A stretch of DNA of 64,000 nucleotides, taken from Parapristionchus giblindavisi. Taxonomy: Eukaryota; Nematoda; Chromadorea; Rhabditida; Diplogasteridae. The notes below the pieces were generated by a model, which was not told the DNA's origin, made no database searches, and saw only the letters and a list, made by a program, of their open reading frames with translations. Within the stretch, counting starts at the first letter, position 1, and the number at the start of each line of letters is the position of its first letter. Below, piece by piece: positions 11,778-23,290 of the stretch. The position numbers were made by a program, and so were the translations under genes. Location: NCBI GenBank assembly GCA_943737045.1, contig CALSFV010000109.1, positions 162,501 to 226,500 of the forward strand. The letters are read 5' to 3'.

Positions 11778-12330
11778 AGACTCTGGTATTTCCAAACTAG
11801 TACTTTACTTACGTGATTTCACAGACTAGTAGTTTATTGCTAGTTTACTACAAGTGAAAGAACATTTGACGAAATGCATTACTTCTACTAAACATTTTTT
11901 TTCAAAAAAAGGGGTCCCTTTAGAAACGGCTATTTGATTGTTCTCCCCGCATTCCTATATGGCGCCGAAACATGGCATATTACTAGACAACAAAAAAAAA
12001 CGCTCTCCGTTGATCAGCGCAGACTCGAACGAAAGATACTTGGCGTTACCTTGCTTGATAATATTTCGAGCGAGCGTATGCGTGGCATGACGAGACTAAA
12101 GGACGTGGTGAGAGAGGTGGTGATTCAATTCATGCAAATAACAAGACACGATCGGACTCGATGGAGAACCCTAATGGCGACCCAGCTAAAATAACATCCC
12201 AATGCTGATCAAGTTGTTTTAATGTAAATTTTAATGTAAATGTCTAGTAAACTTACGTTTAACTAGCCGGAGACTTGCAAGTCTACGGCTAGTGGGAAAT
12301 ATAAGTAAACTAGTTTGAAAATACCAGAGG
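11778..12330. mobile_element. CTGGTATTT-family MITE split by an RTE fragment
   Basis: Left part 11778-11896 and right part 12243-12330 match the single uninterrupted copies at 5634-5802 and 16877-17083. The intervening 346 bp hold a reverse-transcriptase fragment. The insertion is therefore younger than the MITE. Confidence 0.7.
11934..12194 (+). pseudogene. RTE-type retrotransposon reverse transcriptase, C-terminal fragment
   Basis: The frame encodes LYGAETWHITRQQ followed by QRRLERKILGVTL and a RTRWRTL-like end. These match the thumb and tail region of RTE/BovB-like LINE polymerases. Only about 85 residues remain; the endonuclease and catalytic YxDD box are absent. Confidence 0.75.
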
Positions 12331-12512
12331 TGGGTAGTAATCAGCGCTTGTAACCGCGCCACGTGGGCTCGATGCCCGTTTGCAACATTCTCTATATTCA
12401 GCTTTCAAATTCAAAAAGGCGCGTTGTCCCTGGCATTTCATTGACGCAACAACGAACTTTCAGCTCGAATTACGGTATTCCGGGGCATCCATAATTTGAG
12501 AGAATATTGGTT

Positions 12513-12556
12513 TTGTATGGCAGGACTATAGATCAGGTAGATGTGATCTATAGTCC
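12513..12556. other. Perfect short hairpin
   Basis: GGCAGGACTATAGATCA and its exact inverse are separated by 8 bases. The stem of 17 bp is too short for a typical microRNA precursor. No other role is evident. Confidence 0.5.
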
Positions 12557-13369
12557 TGCCTGACCAGTATGGTCACGAAAAAACTCGAGGAAAAAACTCC
12601 CCGTCTTTAACACTATTCACCAAAATTGTCTTACGATGAAAAATGACCAACAAAACTGATCATAAACCAACTTTTCAAGCGAATTTCTGTCATGTTTCTC
12701 TTTTCTTCGTTTTTTTTTTGTTGTTTTTGTGGTTTTTGCAGAAAAACCGAACAGAAAAAAATATTGAACACAAAATTCTCAAAAACCCAAAAAAAACCAA
12801 AAAAAAACAAAAAAAATACCAAACAAAAAATCCCAGCCCTGGTATCCACCCACAATGCCTTGTCTGTGTTTAGAAAGAGAGTCCAAAGCGAGATAGTACG
12901 TAGATCAGAGAGAGATCGAACAGGAAGGGAGGGAAAGGGGGGGGGGGTGACAATTCCGCAACGGCATTTCCGAAACCGACATTTCCGCAACCGACATTTC
13001 CGGAACGGGGCATAATTCGGCTCGTCGGGGTCCTAGAACCGTTTTATCGGTATCATTGTGATCGGCATCAGCAATACTATCATATCACATCTTGATCTTT
13101 GATCTTTGCTAACCGCGCTACATTTTTGTAATGAGGTGTGATTTCGCTCAAAATCATCCTAGACGAGCGGGAAGGGTATCGTTCACCTCCTCATGAATTA
13201 TATATATCCAACCAGTAATTGACATTTGATCTTTTCCAACTCGGCCACACATCGGCAACGAGAACCATCAGTCCGAAGTCGGTACCATATCGGGAACTAT
13301 GCCAAACCGATGGTCTAAAATGGATTTAATGCTCGATGGCACTTCTATCTTATTCTTATTCTTATTCGT

Positions 13370-13620
13370 ATTATTATTTTTATTCCATTTTATTATACTT
13401 AATAGTAAAATGGGATGACATAAAGGGATTGACGGATTTCGGTCGCTAAGGTAGCGATTTCAGGTCTTGGGTGCAGTGGCAGTTTGGGAAGCACGGTCGA
13501 ATATTGGAAAAAAAGGGATAATTATGCCAAGGAGACTCTTAACTAGCCCTGCACGAAAGGGGAATGGTGACGATGGGGACCGGGACGGGGACGGAAAGAT
13601 TCTGATTAGCTTTTGGCTGT
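13370..13620 (-). mobile_element. LINE 3' tail remnant
   Basis: The minus strand carries a diverged version of the tail at 54840-55050, with the CCTTTCGTGCAGGG motif and the GAAATCGCTACC block. No reading frame is preserved. Confidence 0.5.
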
Positions 13621-14310
13621 TTTCTAAAATAGCAGTACCGCTAAACTTTGAAACTCCCAAAATAGCGATCAGAAAACAGAATCCAGTAATAACAGAGCAT
13701 AAATGGCCCAGCTGATCAGCAAGAAATAACCACAATAGGCTACTTCTTTCCTAAAAGAAACTTTTAAAAGAAAAATAAATCATTTTGTTTTGTCCTGACC
13801 ATGAACGAATAACATTTGTCGATGTCACTTTGACTAGAAAGAGATGTTTGGTGAGCAAAGCAAAAATCATTCCTGGTGTCGCACAGTAAATATGTTTTGA
13901 TCACTTGCACAACTGTAAGAGACGATCAGAGGTAAGAGACGAATAGTGAGTGAGTGACATGGGAAATATAATATATTTCAGAGGAGAAGGGGACAATCAG
14001 ATAGATTTCGATACAGGGAAGAAATTGAGAGACGGAGGGAAAGAGTATGATAGAGGAGAAGAGAAATAAAAGAAGAAAGAATGTGTGACGATTGATTCAT
14101 GATGGCACGCCTTCATATAGAGTTTTAACCGTCTCTTTTCATTTCTTCAATAAATTCTGCTCAGCCGTGGTTTAATTTCCCAATGTAACAGTGTTTAAAA
14201 ACTCCATGATATTTATAATCTTTACATTTTCTAGAAGAGAGAGTAAGTGTCGGATGTACTTGCAGTACTGCTTCACCAGAATTTTACTCATTTCCAATAT
14301 TCTTACTACT

Positions 14311-14422
14311 TAACCCCAAGCTGAGTTTACTCACCGCATTGACAATACTCTTCCGCAGACAAATGATGTGAGAGAGAGTGGCCAGAGCAGAGAGTTTCAA
14401 ATTTGCTTGGGGTTTGCCTTTA
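14311..14422. mobile_element. Palindromic MITE (CCAAGCTAATTT family)
   Basis: Ends ACCCCAAGCTGAGTTTACTC and GAAATTTGCTTGGGG-like. It lies about 100 bp upstream of the unknown nine-exon gene. Confidence 0.7.
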
Positions 14423-14527
14423 GATTTACTAACTTATATCGGGTATAATATTTCCATTGCTTGAATATCGTGTAGATGATCACACTCCTCTTATATATTG
14501 TTTTTGAAAAAAATCCTATCATTTAAG

Positions 14528-17500
14528 ATGTCTAAAGTGGCATTTTATACACTAGAAGAATTCAAGAACAGCTACACTGGAAGATTCTTCAGAATTTCGG
14601 ACGGTTAATAAATTTAATTAATTAAATTATTTATTTATTTATCATTCGTTAAAATCAAGTTTTCCTCGATACTGAATTTATCACCTGAAAATTGTTATCA
14701 ATGAAATTTTTTTCCAGATATTTTTCTTCGTCTTGAAAGCTTTCGTCATGACAAAAATGTGAATGTCTTCAATTACTCCATCATGAAAAAGGATCGAACT
14801 AAATGGCCCAAAGGGTTTGTTTCATTGTTTCATTAGTTGTGAGAAAGAGAAATATGAAAATGCACGTATCTCTTACAACAATATACCACATCATTTTGCC
14901 TAAAGTGGTGTTAAAAACTGCAAAAATAAACGAAATAATAAGTGATCAGAATAGGAGAGTGCCCCCCCCCACCATCTTTTCACGATTCAAGTTCATTGTT
15001 ATAGTATCTCTTTCAACTTTCTATTAAGACACAGAGAAATAAGTGTTATCCACGGAGCATAAGACCTACAGTAATCTGTACCACTACGTTTGGTACTAAT
15101 GTTAGCTTGTCTTATTTTAGCCAAATCCCCTACTGAATTTAAGTTTGCTTACCTAACTGTGTTTAACTTAGATACACCAGGTTGGTTAGTAAGTCAGGGA
15201 CAGTTTGAGGGTGTTTTGATGCGTTGTCGCTGCTCACGTAAACATCTGACGTCACCCCTTCATGGAAGGGTTAGATAGCGTGCATATCTCTCATTCTTTT
15301 TCACGCAAAAATATAACAAGATATCAAATCAGCGCGGCGAAGGTCAGACGGGTTAGGTGTGAGGAGAAGTGGAGAGATAATCGAGAGTTGGGCGAGAGAG
15401 AGTGCATGCGCCCGTTGTTTCATTATTTACCTACAGTTTGTCATTTTCTTATGCAAGTACATTTTATACGGACCATAAATGAAAATGAGTGATGCACAAT
15501 TCCAGAAGACATGTCATTAAATTAAAAGGAATAGCAGTCGATGATGAAATAGGAGTAAAAGGCGGTGCATTCTACTTCACAAAAAAGGTCAGTCATGTTT
15601 TCACTGTTTTCAAAGTTATGATTTTATTTATCATGTCGTATGTTAATTTGTGTATGTTCAAAATCTCTTTTTCATAATAACTTATTTTTTAAAATGTGTT
15701 TTCTTGATTGCAGCATGGCGACTCAATAATCTATAAATCAATACTGATCGATGAAGCTATAACTGTTGTTGAGCATCTTAAAGTCAGATTAAATTGTTAT
15801 GTAGACAAGCAATTTGTAACTCCGTTCAATTCCTACTCTCTCAAAGACAGAGAAACAGCGAGAGTGTGGCCTGAAGAGGACAGCCCATTAATTGTAGTTA
15901 TTGATTTGGGCACTAGGTCGAATGAGAACCGTTGAATAATAACCGACTGGATGATAACCATTTGCATATGAAAGACAAGCGCTAATGAATAGACAAAGTA
16001 TGCGCATGGTTATCATCCAGTCGGTTATTATTCATCGGTTCTCATTCGACCTAGCTCCATTGATTTGATAACGATGCAGATCGATGAAGATGTCGATTTC
16101 GCAGTGAAATGGAACTGTATTCATTATTTCATAACCAGAAAAGAAGAACCCGAGGTGACATTTGCCCTTTCTATTGATAAAGATTACAGAACAACAAGAG
16201 GAATACCGTTTAATATAACTATGGACCAAATCAAGAAATTCGACCAAATATGTGTGTACAAGTAGGTTTTTTTGGATAAATTTATACCAATTGAAGCAAA
16301 ATAAAGAAGGTGGAAGATATGTACATATATATATAATTTAACTTAATTACTTTTTTACAATTAAAATGCAATACTGCCCCATCAAGGAATATGTTATTCG
16401 GATTTGTTGAAAACGAAGGTCATGACGACGACACATTGTCCGCTCGTCGATATCAGTCTGGCTCATTCGAATATATAGAAAACGATAAACTACCAAAAAA
16501 TGTCAGTGAGCCACTAATACCACTAAATTTGTTTATTATCAACGGTTGTCGTTCTTTTAAAAAAAAATGATGTTGAAGGGTGTGAAACTGCAGCCAGGGA
16601 TCGATTCCATGAAGCTTAACAACCCGTTTGTCGAAATTAGCGACGTCATAGCGGGACGATTATTGTCAAATAAGGCGTGACGTCACGGCAAATGGATGGT
16701 CAAAGTTCATGGGCCTCTGCACCCCTACATATGTGTATCGATTGATTCAATTGCAGGCCTTCTGTCAAGGGATCACCATGTATGGCGAGTGGATCTTCTA
16801 CGTTTCCTATCTCGGCACACTGGTCGCAATGAACATGAACGATCTATCATGTGATATCATGGAAACATGGTGAGTGCTCTGGTATTTTCAAACTAGTAGT
16901 TTACTTATATTTCCCACTAGCCGTAGACTTGCAAGTCTACGGCTGGTTAAACGTAAGTTTACTAGAAGTGGTGTATAATACGGTAATGCATTTCGTCAAA
17001 TGTTCTTTCACTAGTAGTAAACTAACAGTAAACTGCTAGTCTCTGACGTCACGTAAGTAAACTACTAGTTTGGAAATACCAGACTTACTCATTGAATAAG
17101 CGAATATTGCTACCTTGTCAAGACAAATATGAGGCCGTTTACGTAAGACTCGACTAAGTGCATTCACAGTCAAAAATACAAAATTTTTGGATCGATGTTC
17201 TCAAGGATGCTGATGACGATGGCGATGTTCATTTTGCACCTAGAGCAGATGTGAACGGGACGTCGTCTGGCCTCAACGGCGGAACTAGGTGCAAAATGAA
17301 CACCACCATCGTCATCAACACCCTTGAGAACTCCGATCCCCAAAATTTGATTTTTGACTGTGACAAATTTCAATGATTTTAATTGATTCTTACACATGCG
17401 GCCTCATATGGCACTTTCAAATATTTTAGGTTTTCGTACTTTTTCAGATTCAATAAAATTCTGTTTTCTTTTTCTGTAGAGATCCTCATGATTTTTTTCG

Positions 17501-17878
17501 GCAGAGATTTATGTATTATAATATATGTTAATTTAAGTCTGGACGAATGCTCACAGATAGTCGACGTTGATGAGAATGGATACGTGTACGCCCAAAACGA
17601 TAGGGTGAACATCTACGATCTTAAACTCTACTCTGGCGCTCTGCCAGATAAATACTATGTGAGTGACGAAAAACTACACGTGCGTAACTAGGCAATAGGC
17701 CTAGACGATCCCCGATATTGATTTTTTTAAACATTTTTTCTTGATTTTAATCGATTTTCATATTTCAAATTTTGGAAACTATCAACACATTTACCACGAA
17801 ATGTGCATCGCCGTTGATTACCTGATTTTTTTCCAGATCTCATCAACAGCGATCGTGGATAACCTGACCATTGATTGA
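14528..17878 (+). CDS. Nine-exon gene of unknown family, interrupted by a small transposon in exon 4
   Basis: Exons: 14528-14603, 14718-14814, 15506-15587, 15714-16255, 16387-16501, 16594-16674, 16757-16869, 17538-17658, 17837-17878 (stop TGA). Acceptors end in CCAG, GCAG, CAAG or TAAG. All phases agree if the transposon plus one target copy (159 bp) is discounted, giving 369 aa; left in place, the insert supplies an in-frame TGA. The start follows an acceptor-like TTTAAG directly before ATG. The N-terminus (AFYTLEEFKNSYTGRFFRIS) is vaguely like a beta/gamma-crystallin strand, but I do not trust that as homology. No signal peptide, membrane segment or catalytic motif is evident. The protein is rich in aromatic and acidic residues and has hydrophobic beta-like stretches. 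Intron 6 has a GC donor. Intron 7 carries two MITEs. Real splicing seems very likely; function is unknown. Confidence 0.72.
15329..15480. mobile_element. Partial MITE (TTTTATACGGAC family)
   Basis: Only the right end, GTACATTTTATACGGAC, and part of the body match 20268-20488. It sits in intron 2 of the unknown gene. Confidence 0.45.
15909..16058. mobile_element. 150-bp MITE with 9-bp target duplication inside exon 4 of the unknown gene
   Basis: The repeat ATTGATTTG occurs at 15900-15908 and 16059-16067. The enclosed 150 bp have long inverted termini (CTAGGTCGAATGAGAACC at the left; its reverse complement at the right). A 9-bp duplication is typical of Mutator-like elements. The left terminus contains AG|GTCGAA and the right one CGACCTAG|CT, so both could serve as splice sites. 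Confidence 0.88.
16877..17083. mobile_element. CTGGTATTT-family MITE, complete
   Basis: Inverted ends GCTCTGGTATTTTCAAACTAG and CTAGTTTGGAAATACCAGA. It starts only seven bases after the donor of exon 7 of the unknown gene. Confidence 0.8.
17164..17364. mobile_element. 200-bp palindromic MITE
   Basis: Ends CACAGTCAAAAAT and ATTTTTGACTGTG. The arms (17164-17255, 17275-17364) pair through GATGTTCATTTTGCACCTAG. It is the second MITE in intron 7 of the unknown gene. Confidence 0.8.
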
Positions 17879-18439
17879 CGCTATTATTCTCTACATAAGG
17901 GATACACATTGTGCAAATTTTTTGATGCATAAAATATTGCTGTTGCTCATTTCCAACCTTTCGTAGTGTGCTATTTTTATTGATTTCCCAATACTGTGCA
18001 AGATTATATCTATTTATTTTCCATTCTTCCTAGATAAAAAACTAAAATGATACTTTAAAATAGAAATTTGCTTGCAATTTCTTATTCTTCCGTCTCCGAG
18101 AGTTATTTTTCTCAATTCAAGAAAAGTTTATCCCGTCGAATTACCCAAGGAAGAGCCAACCAAGAAATTTGTATAGCAAGTCTGAAAAATAATGCCAGTT
18201 GGCGTTAATGTGGTACGGTATGTGGGTTACGGTAGCCGAAAATGTTGTAGAAAATGTGCGCGCTAGTTGGGGGTGTTGATAATATCATAATTTAAATAAA
18301 TAAATAAATAAATAAAATAATTATAATGATGTTTGATCAGATCGCCATACTGCGACTAACATACAACGATCTCTTTTATAGCTTTCATAATCACAGCAAA
18401 ACATTTCAATCTTTCGACAACAGCAAAATCAGCAAAAAA

Positions 18440-18550
18440 TTATTGCGTCAGTGGGGTATCGAACTCATGGCAGTCAAAAATAAGCGCAGCCACCTTATCC
18501 AGTACACCACACAAGCGCTTGCAAGGGAAGTTGACAGATGAGTTCATGAA
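18440..18550 (-). repeat. tRNA-like pol III unit
   Basis: On the minus strand a TGGTGTACTGG A box is followed by GAGTTCGATACCCC, a good B box. Arms do not fold into a complete tRNA, so a SINE remnant is likely. A similar head (GTGGTTTAGTTGATAAGGTGG) is at 10193-10240 on the plus strand. Confidence 0.4.
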
Positions 18551-18921
18551 TCCATCCGGATGGGATTCCATAGGAATTTCCAAATCACATAGCCGAATTT
18601 CAATGTCAATTTTCTCGTAGCTCATAAACATTTGAGACTGTTTATCAACGGTGTCTTATCCGAATCTGATACTGAATCGAATGGTATTTGTCACTAGTCA
18701 TATCTCCACGGGAATGTGTTATGGTTCCCTTGTTAGTTGTTGACGTCGAATTTGTGTTGATTGGCTGATTGGCAAAAAATAAAGCGTTCCAATGCAGAAA
18801 ACGAGGCCAATACAAATCATAGTTTTGTCGGAGGAATGAAGGTTGAAACTGAAAGATCTCACACACCGCCTGCAATGAGTTAGTCGAAGTCAGCGATCGA
18901 CTTCAGTTGCGTCGATTACGG

Positions 18922-19041
18922 ATTAAAGGCACACTCCAAGCTAATTTGACTCTCCGTATTGGTAATACTCTCTCGCAGACAAAGAAAGCGAGAGATTGTG
19001 GCCAGAGCGGAGAGTTTCAAATTAGCTCGTGGGTGTCTTTC
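18922..19041. mobile_element. Palindromic MITE (CCAAGCTAATTT family)
   Basis: Well preserved left arm (TTAAAGGCACACTCCAAGC); right end reads GCTCGTGGGTGTCTTT. Confidence 0.75.
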
Positions 19042-19087
19042 ACTCCAGACAGTAGTGACAGCCCCAGTGTAACCCCGAACGATTATA

Positions 19088-19212
19088 TGATCTATTAAAT
19101 AGATCATATAATAGTTAAACATGAAAATGTACTCATGAAATTGGATATTATTGAATCGAAATTGAATATTTGTAGAGGCAAGATTCACTGTTTCGACGAT
19201 TAGTTTCTATAT
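19088..19212. repeat. Dispersed repeat shared with 39018-39130
   Basis: Both copies contain TAATAGTTAAACATG, a GTACTCAT block and AGATTCACTGTTTCG.CGATTA. No terminal repeats or coding potential are visible. Confidence 0.55.
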
Positions 19213-19259
19213 GTTCCAACGGCTTATCAGATATCACATTGGCTCTGCTGAATCTCATC

Positions 19260-19408
19260 GATGATGAAAAAACTTGTAAGTCTATTTAAAGTGAGACGCA
19301 AGTCTACTTAAAGTGAAGACGTGACGTCACTCACTTGAAGTTTACTTAAAGTAAACTTCAAGTTAGCGACGTATTTTAAGTAGACATGAAGTTTTGAAAT
19401 ACTAGAGG
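19260..19408. mobile_element. MITE of the AAGTTTTGAAATAC subtype
   Basis: Repeated ACTTAAAGT blocks and the ATGAAGTTTTGAAATACTAGAG terminus match 39692-39881. Confidence 0.5.
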
Positions 19409-19867
19409 GTGAACAAAAACAAGAGAAACACATGACGAATGAGAGTTGAAAATGTTCATCGACCGAAATTCATAGCTCAGCGCGAAAAGCGCGCGCGGTA
19501 TCATATATTTGTCCTACTGGGAAATATATTGGGAAGCGTGATCAATTGATCTCTCACTTCCCCCCCCCCCCCCCCATTCCCACCCCTTCTCTTTAATAAT
19601 TTAAAACTTTCACATATTTTTCTTGCAATCGAACACTTTGTACTTGTTGAAACACCCTTGTGGTGTACTATAAATAAATACATAAATAATTAAATAAATT
19701 AGTGGAAAGAGATCCGCCCACTCTGCCCTATATCCTGTCCTGGAATCCCAGTGGCGGAGGTAGACCACACCCACTTCTGCTGGGACCCCGTTTGGAAAAA
19801 ATACCAGAGACAATGCTTTTCGCATGAAGGCAGGTGAAAAATTAACGACGGCTTTGATTCGTTTTCA

Positions 19868-19949
19868 AGAAATAGAAGAAATGGAGATCACATCATTCGT
19901 AATGCGCTACAGTTTCTACAACGATGATGGTTTCATGACCTTTTTCTAC
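19868..19949 (+). pseudogene. Exon-like fragment, duplicated at 21783-21868
   Basis: Reads MEITSFVMRYSFYNDDGFMTF up to a GTGAGT-like donor. The second copy reads MENTSLAMHYGFSNDNGFMN and has a weaker donor. Upstream about 60 bp also match. Substitutions preserve reading frame, so it may derive from a real exon, but no partner exons were found. Family unknown. Confidence 0.35.
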
Positions 19950-20267
19950 CAGTGAGTTTTCTTTAACGGAGTTTAACCATATTTCGAATTAAAAAAAACC
20001 ATTTGTATTCCCTTAATCAACGTAAGCCTGAAAATCGTCATAAACAAAAAAAAACATAAACTATAAGCGTTGAAAGTGCGAATTTTATTATTTAATACAA
20101 ATTTCCGTAGGTACAACGAGTGTTGTTTTGTATTTCACTCTGCACAGTTCATCCTAAGAAGTTTCTGAAGATTTATCAGCAGAGGAAACAGATGCTCCCC
20201 GATATGATCTATGGATATATCGCAAACCAAGTACAATGATTTTAAAACTAAGAGAAAGTCAATATTG

Positions 20268-20488
20268 ACCGTATAAAATACACTTGTTTATTTGGTACGT
20301 GAGTAGCCAGCCACTGCCACCATGAATTTCTATGTTTAGAGAGAGAGCACCGGAGAGAGCGTAGGTAGATCAGAGAGAGCGAGGAAGGAAAGGAGGAATG
20401 ATTGGGGAGTTAATCGATAATTCTTCCTCTGTTTAGCAGCAGAACAATGCAATTATGCAAATACATTTTATACGGACAATAATGACAT
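20268..20488. mobile_element. MITE (TTTTATACGGAC family), complete
   Basis: Ends ACCGTATAAAATACACTTG and CAAATACATTTTATACGGAC. A near relative at 52256-52492 lies in the degenerin gene. Confidence 0.75.
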
Positions 20489-20518
20489 TTTTATCTTATC
20501 TCATGCATTAATTGTGAA

Positions 20519-20612
20519 GGTTTAAAGGGACGCATCGAGCAACGCTCTCTCGCTTTCTTTGTCTACGAGAGAGTATTGCCAGAGTGGAGAGTGGCTAAAT
20601 ACCTCGGAGTGT
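20519..20612. mobile_element. Partial palindromic MITE (CCAAGCTAATTT family)
   Basis: Core CTCTCTCGCTTTCTTTGTC and GGAGAGTGGC retained; both ends eroded. Confidence 0.5.
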
Positions 20613-20830
20613 ACAATTGATTGCAATAAGACTCACAGTGCATTGAAGATAATTGGAAAAAAAAAGAAGAAAAAAGCATTTCTAGAAAGAACCATAATAA
20701 AATCACGTTTTTAAAAAGTTCGCAATGCTTGCTATGGATATCCTTGGCAATTTGTGCATTTGTGTATATCCCATTTCAACGGTATTTCTTTCTTCGACTT
20801 CTCTAACAAATCCATATTTTGGCCTATTCT

Positions 20831-22309
20831 TTGAAAGGCAGCTGGCATCCAAAAATTTTGATTCGAAATAATTAAAATAGTTGATCACATGTTGATGAGC
20901 TCAAAAAACTGATCAAAAAGTATGTATTTGAAAGTTTGAAACGACGTTCTGGTAAGAAGTTGGATTACTGTAGCCTGCTCTACACCACGGGCGAGGTTTC
21001 CGAACTACTGTATACTAACTCCATCGAAAAGCTCAAAATAGCCCTTTATTGAGTATTATTCTTCATAATTCCCTACTGCGGATAAAATTATCATCAAAAC
21101 ACTCAATTTCAAATCGTCTCCAAAGAGTTGGTGTGGCAATTAGGAAAAGGCTCCCGCTAATTGGAGCAGACTGTAGATTTTTAACTGCGCCGTTCATCTT
21201 ACCAGAGAATTCCTTTGATGTAAGATTTATATATTTTCAAACTGAATTTCAAGCTCTTTTATATGAGATCAACTCGTTTTTCGTTTCCCGATCCCTTTAA
21301 ATCTGCTCTGAAAAATCTTCGAGGGAACAGTGAAAGAAAAGGTAAAGATCAAAGATTAACTAGAAAGAACAACTCGGACTATAAACTGTATAAACGAGAC
21401 GAGGAGATACGCCTGAACGAAATTATAGAAATGAATAATAATGACGCATATTATAATGGATATGCGAATTGCAATACAAAATGTAAGAGTAGACAACAAT
21501 AACGATAAGCAAAAGAGACCATAACAACACCGATCGATCAGGAAAGAGCTAATCAATAATCAGGAAAGAGCCAATCAATAATGTGGAACAAGCCAATCAA
21601 CGATCAGGAAAGAGCTAATCAATAACCAGGAAGATGGGGCAGAAAAAAGTCTCGCAATTCGGAGTTCAACGTGCATATTCTCAAAAGTTACTTTTCCCAT
21701 TTAACCAAGGCGTTGCTTAGTGCGTGAAGACAGGTGGAAAAATTGTTAAACGGCTGCTTTGATTCGTTTCCATAAATGGAAGAAATGGAGAACACATCAC
21801 TCGCAATGCACTATGGTTTCTCTAACGATAACGGTTTCATGAATGTTTTCTACCAGTCAGTTTCCTTAAAGGGAAACGAAAAACAAGTTGATCTCATATA
21901 AAAGAGCTTGAAATTCTGTTTCGAAATATGTGAATCATATATCATAAAAATTATCTGGTAAGGAGAACGGTGCAGCTAAAAATCTACAATCTGCTCCAAT
22001 TAGCGGGAGCCTTTTCCTAATTGCCACACCAACTCTTTTTTGATGATAATTCAATCCGCAGTGAGAGATTATGAAGATTAAAACTTTATAATAGGCCTTT
22101 TTGAGCTTTTCGATGGAGTTAGCATACTGTAATTCGGAAAAATCGCCCGTGGTGTGGAGCAGGAACTACAGTAATCCAACTTCTTACAAGAGCGTCGTTT
22201 CAAACTTTCAAATACATATTTCTGATCAGTTTTTTGAGCTTACCAACATGAGATCAACTATTTTGAATATCTCGAATCGAAATTTTTGGATGCCAGCTGC
22301 CTTTAAAGG
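20831..22309. repeat. Large inverted duplication, arms about 450 bp
   Basis: Left arm 20831-21302 and right arm 21867-22309 are inverted, diverged copies. Shared blocks include AGGCAGCTGGCATCCAAAAA, GCAATTAGGAAAAGGCTCCC and AAAGAGCTTGAAAT. The spacer carries one of the duplicated exon-like fragments and a short tandem repeat at 21538-21633. Confidence 0.8.
21538..21633. repeat. Short tandem repeat, about 22-bp unit, four copies
   Basis: Units resemble CAGGAAAGAGCTAATCAATA with small differences. Confidence 0.6.
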
Positions 22310-22573
22310 TAAAAAACCTAAGCTACTGACTTTCTAACAATATATGTTCTACGAGAGGGTGGAAAGATAAAAAAAGGTTCGACTGGCCTTAGCTAGGGAA
22401 TCATATGTTGACGAATTTTTGCCGAAAATAACGAAGCCCGCAATTTGTGAGGGGTGTGGCGCCTAAAATAGGGGGCAGAAGTCGCATACACCCTAGTTTG
22501 ACTTTCCGTTGATTATCCACTCCTTTGCCCACTTCTTGAAGTTTCTCTCCTTATGATGTAGTTTAGAGCTAAA

Positions 22574-22771
22574 TCAGCGACGGTTTGTTAGGATAATTTT
22601 CAGTCTACAACGATTCATGCCTTTGTAGAAATTCAGGAAATCGGAATAATCTGGGTCATCTTGTTTCAGGGATTCGGAGGGCAAACTATTATTACCCCAA
22701 TAATATCTGCTCCGACTCAGCCCTGGAACCGCCCCATTTAGGGATGATCTGGTCTTCTGCAGTAGAGCCAA
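22574..22771 (-). CDS. Possible hypothetical exon
   Basis: The minus frame reads through SRSRYYWGNN, DDPDYSDFLNFYKGMNRC and stops at 22574. A CTGCAG acceptor precedes it at about 22760. Composition looks protein-like but no family was recognised and no partner exon was found. Confidence 0.2.
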   Translation of the reverse strand: MALLQKTRSSLNGAVPGLSRSRYYWGNNSLPSESLKQDDPDYSDFLNFYKGMNRCRLKIILTNRR

Positions 22772-23194
22772 TTATTCAAGACAACATAGAGCATTCTAAT
22801 ATTATTCAAATTCATTTATCTTATCAGCAATTTACGTTGAATAAGTTAGGAATCTAGGTATACCTATTTAACCCTATGAAAAAATACGGTGGGGGGCTAT
22901 CGATTCACCAACAATCGACGGCGCAACGGATCATGTTGTTATTACCAACCTGGGGTCCCTCGATGATGTTTTAAATTCATGTCTCGCGTGTAATCCTAGA
23001 GTGGATGCCGCACAATTTCATCCTCACATAATTCCCATTCGATTATTTTCCTGTTCCTCTCCAGATTGAAACAGCAAGTCATTTTTTATTAATGTTAGTA
23101 AATGTGTGTTATGTTACATATTTGAATGAAGTAAATTTCGTCATTGCATACGTCCCTCCACAATTGTTATTTCCCGAATTTGGCCAAGCATTTG

Positions 23195-23290
23195 CCCGAA
23201 TAATGCATCGTTGCATTTGCCTTACATGCCTACGTCGTAACCTCCTCTGCCGCGTCTCCTTCGTTACCGCGGAGGTTACGGCGCACAAGA
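23195..23290. mobile_element. GC-rich foldback MITE
   Basis: TGCATTTGCCTTACATGCCTACG and GTAACCTCC(..)GGAGGTTAC pair. A better copy is at 56660-56775. Confidence 0.5.

Noticed and set aside
12631..13015. Open frames on both strands with Lys/Asn or Phe-rich products
   Set aside because: A-rich low-complexity DNA with no splice context or family resemblance.
14528..14603. Beta/gamma-crystallin assignment for the unknown gene
   Set aside because: Only one short stretch looks similar; the rest of the protein gives no support.
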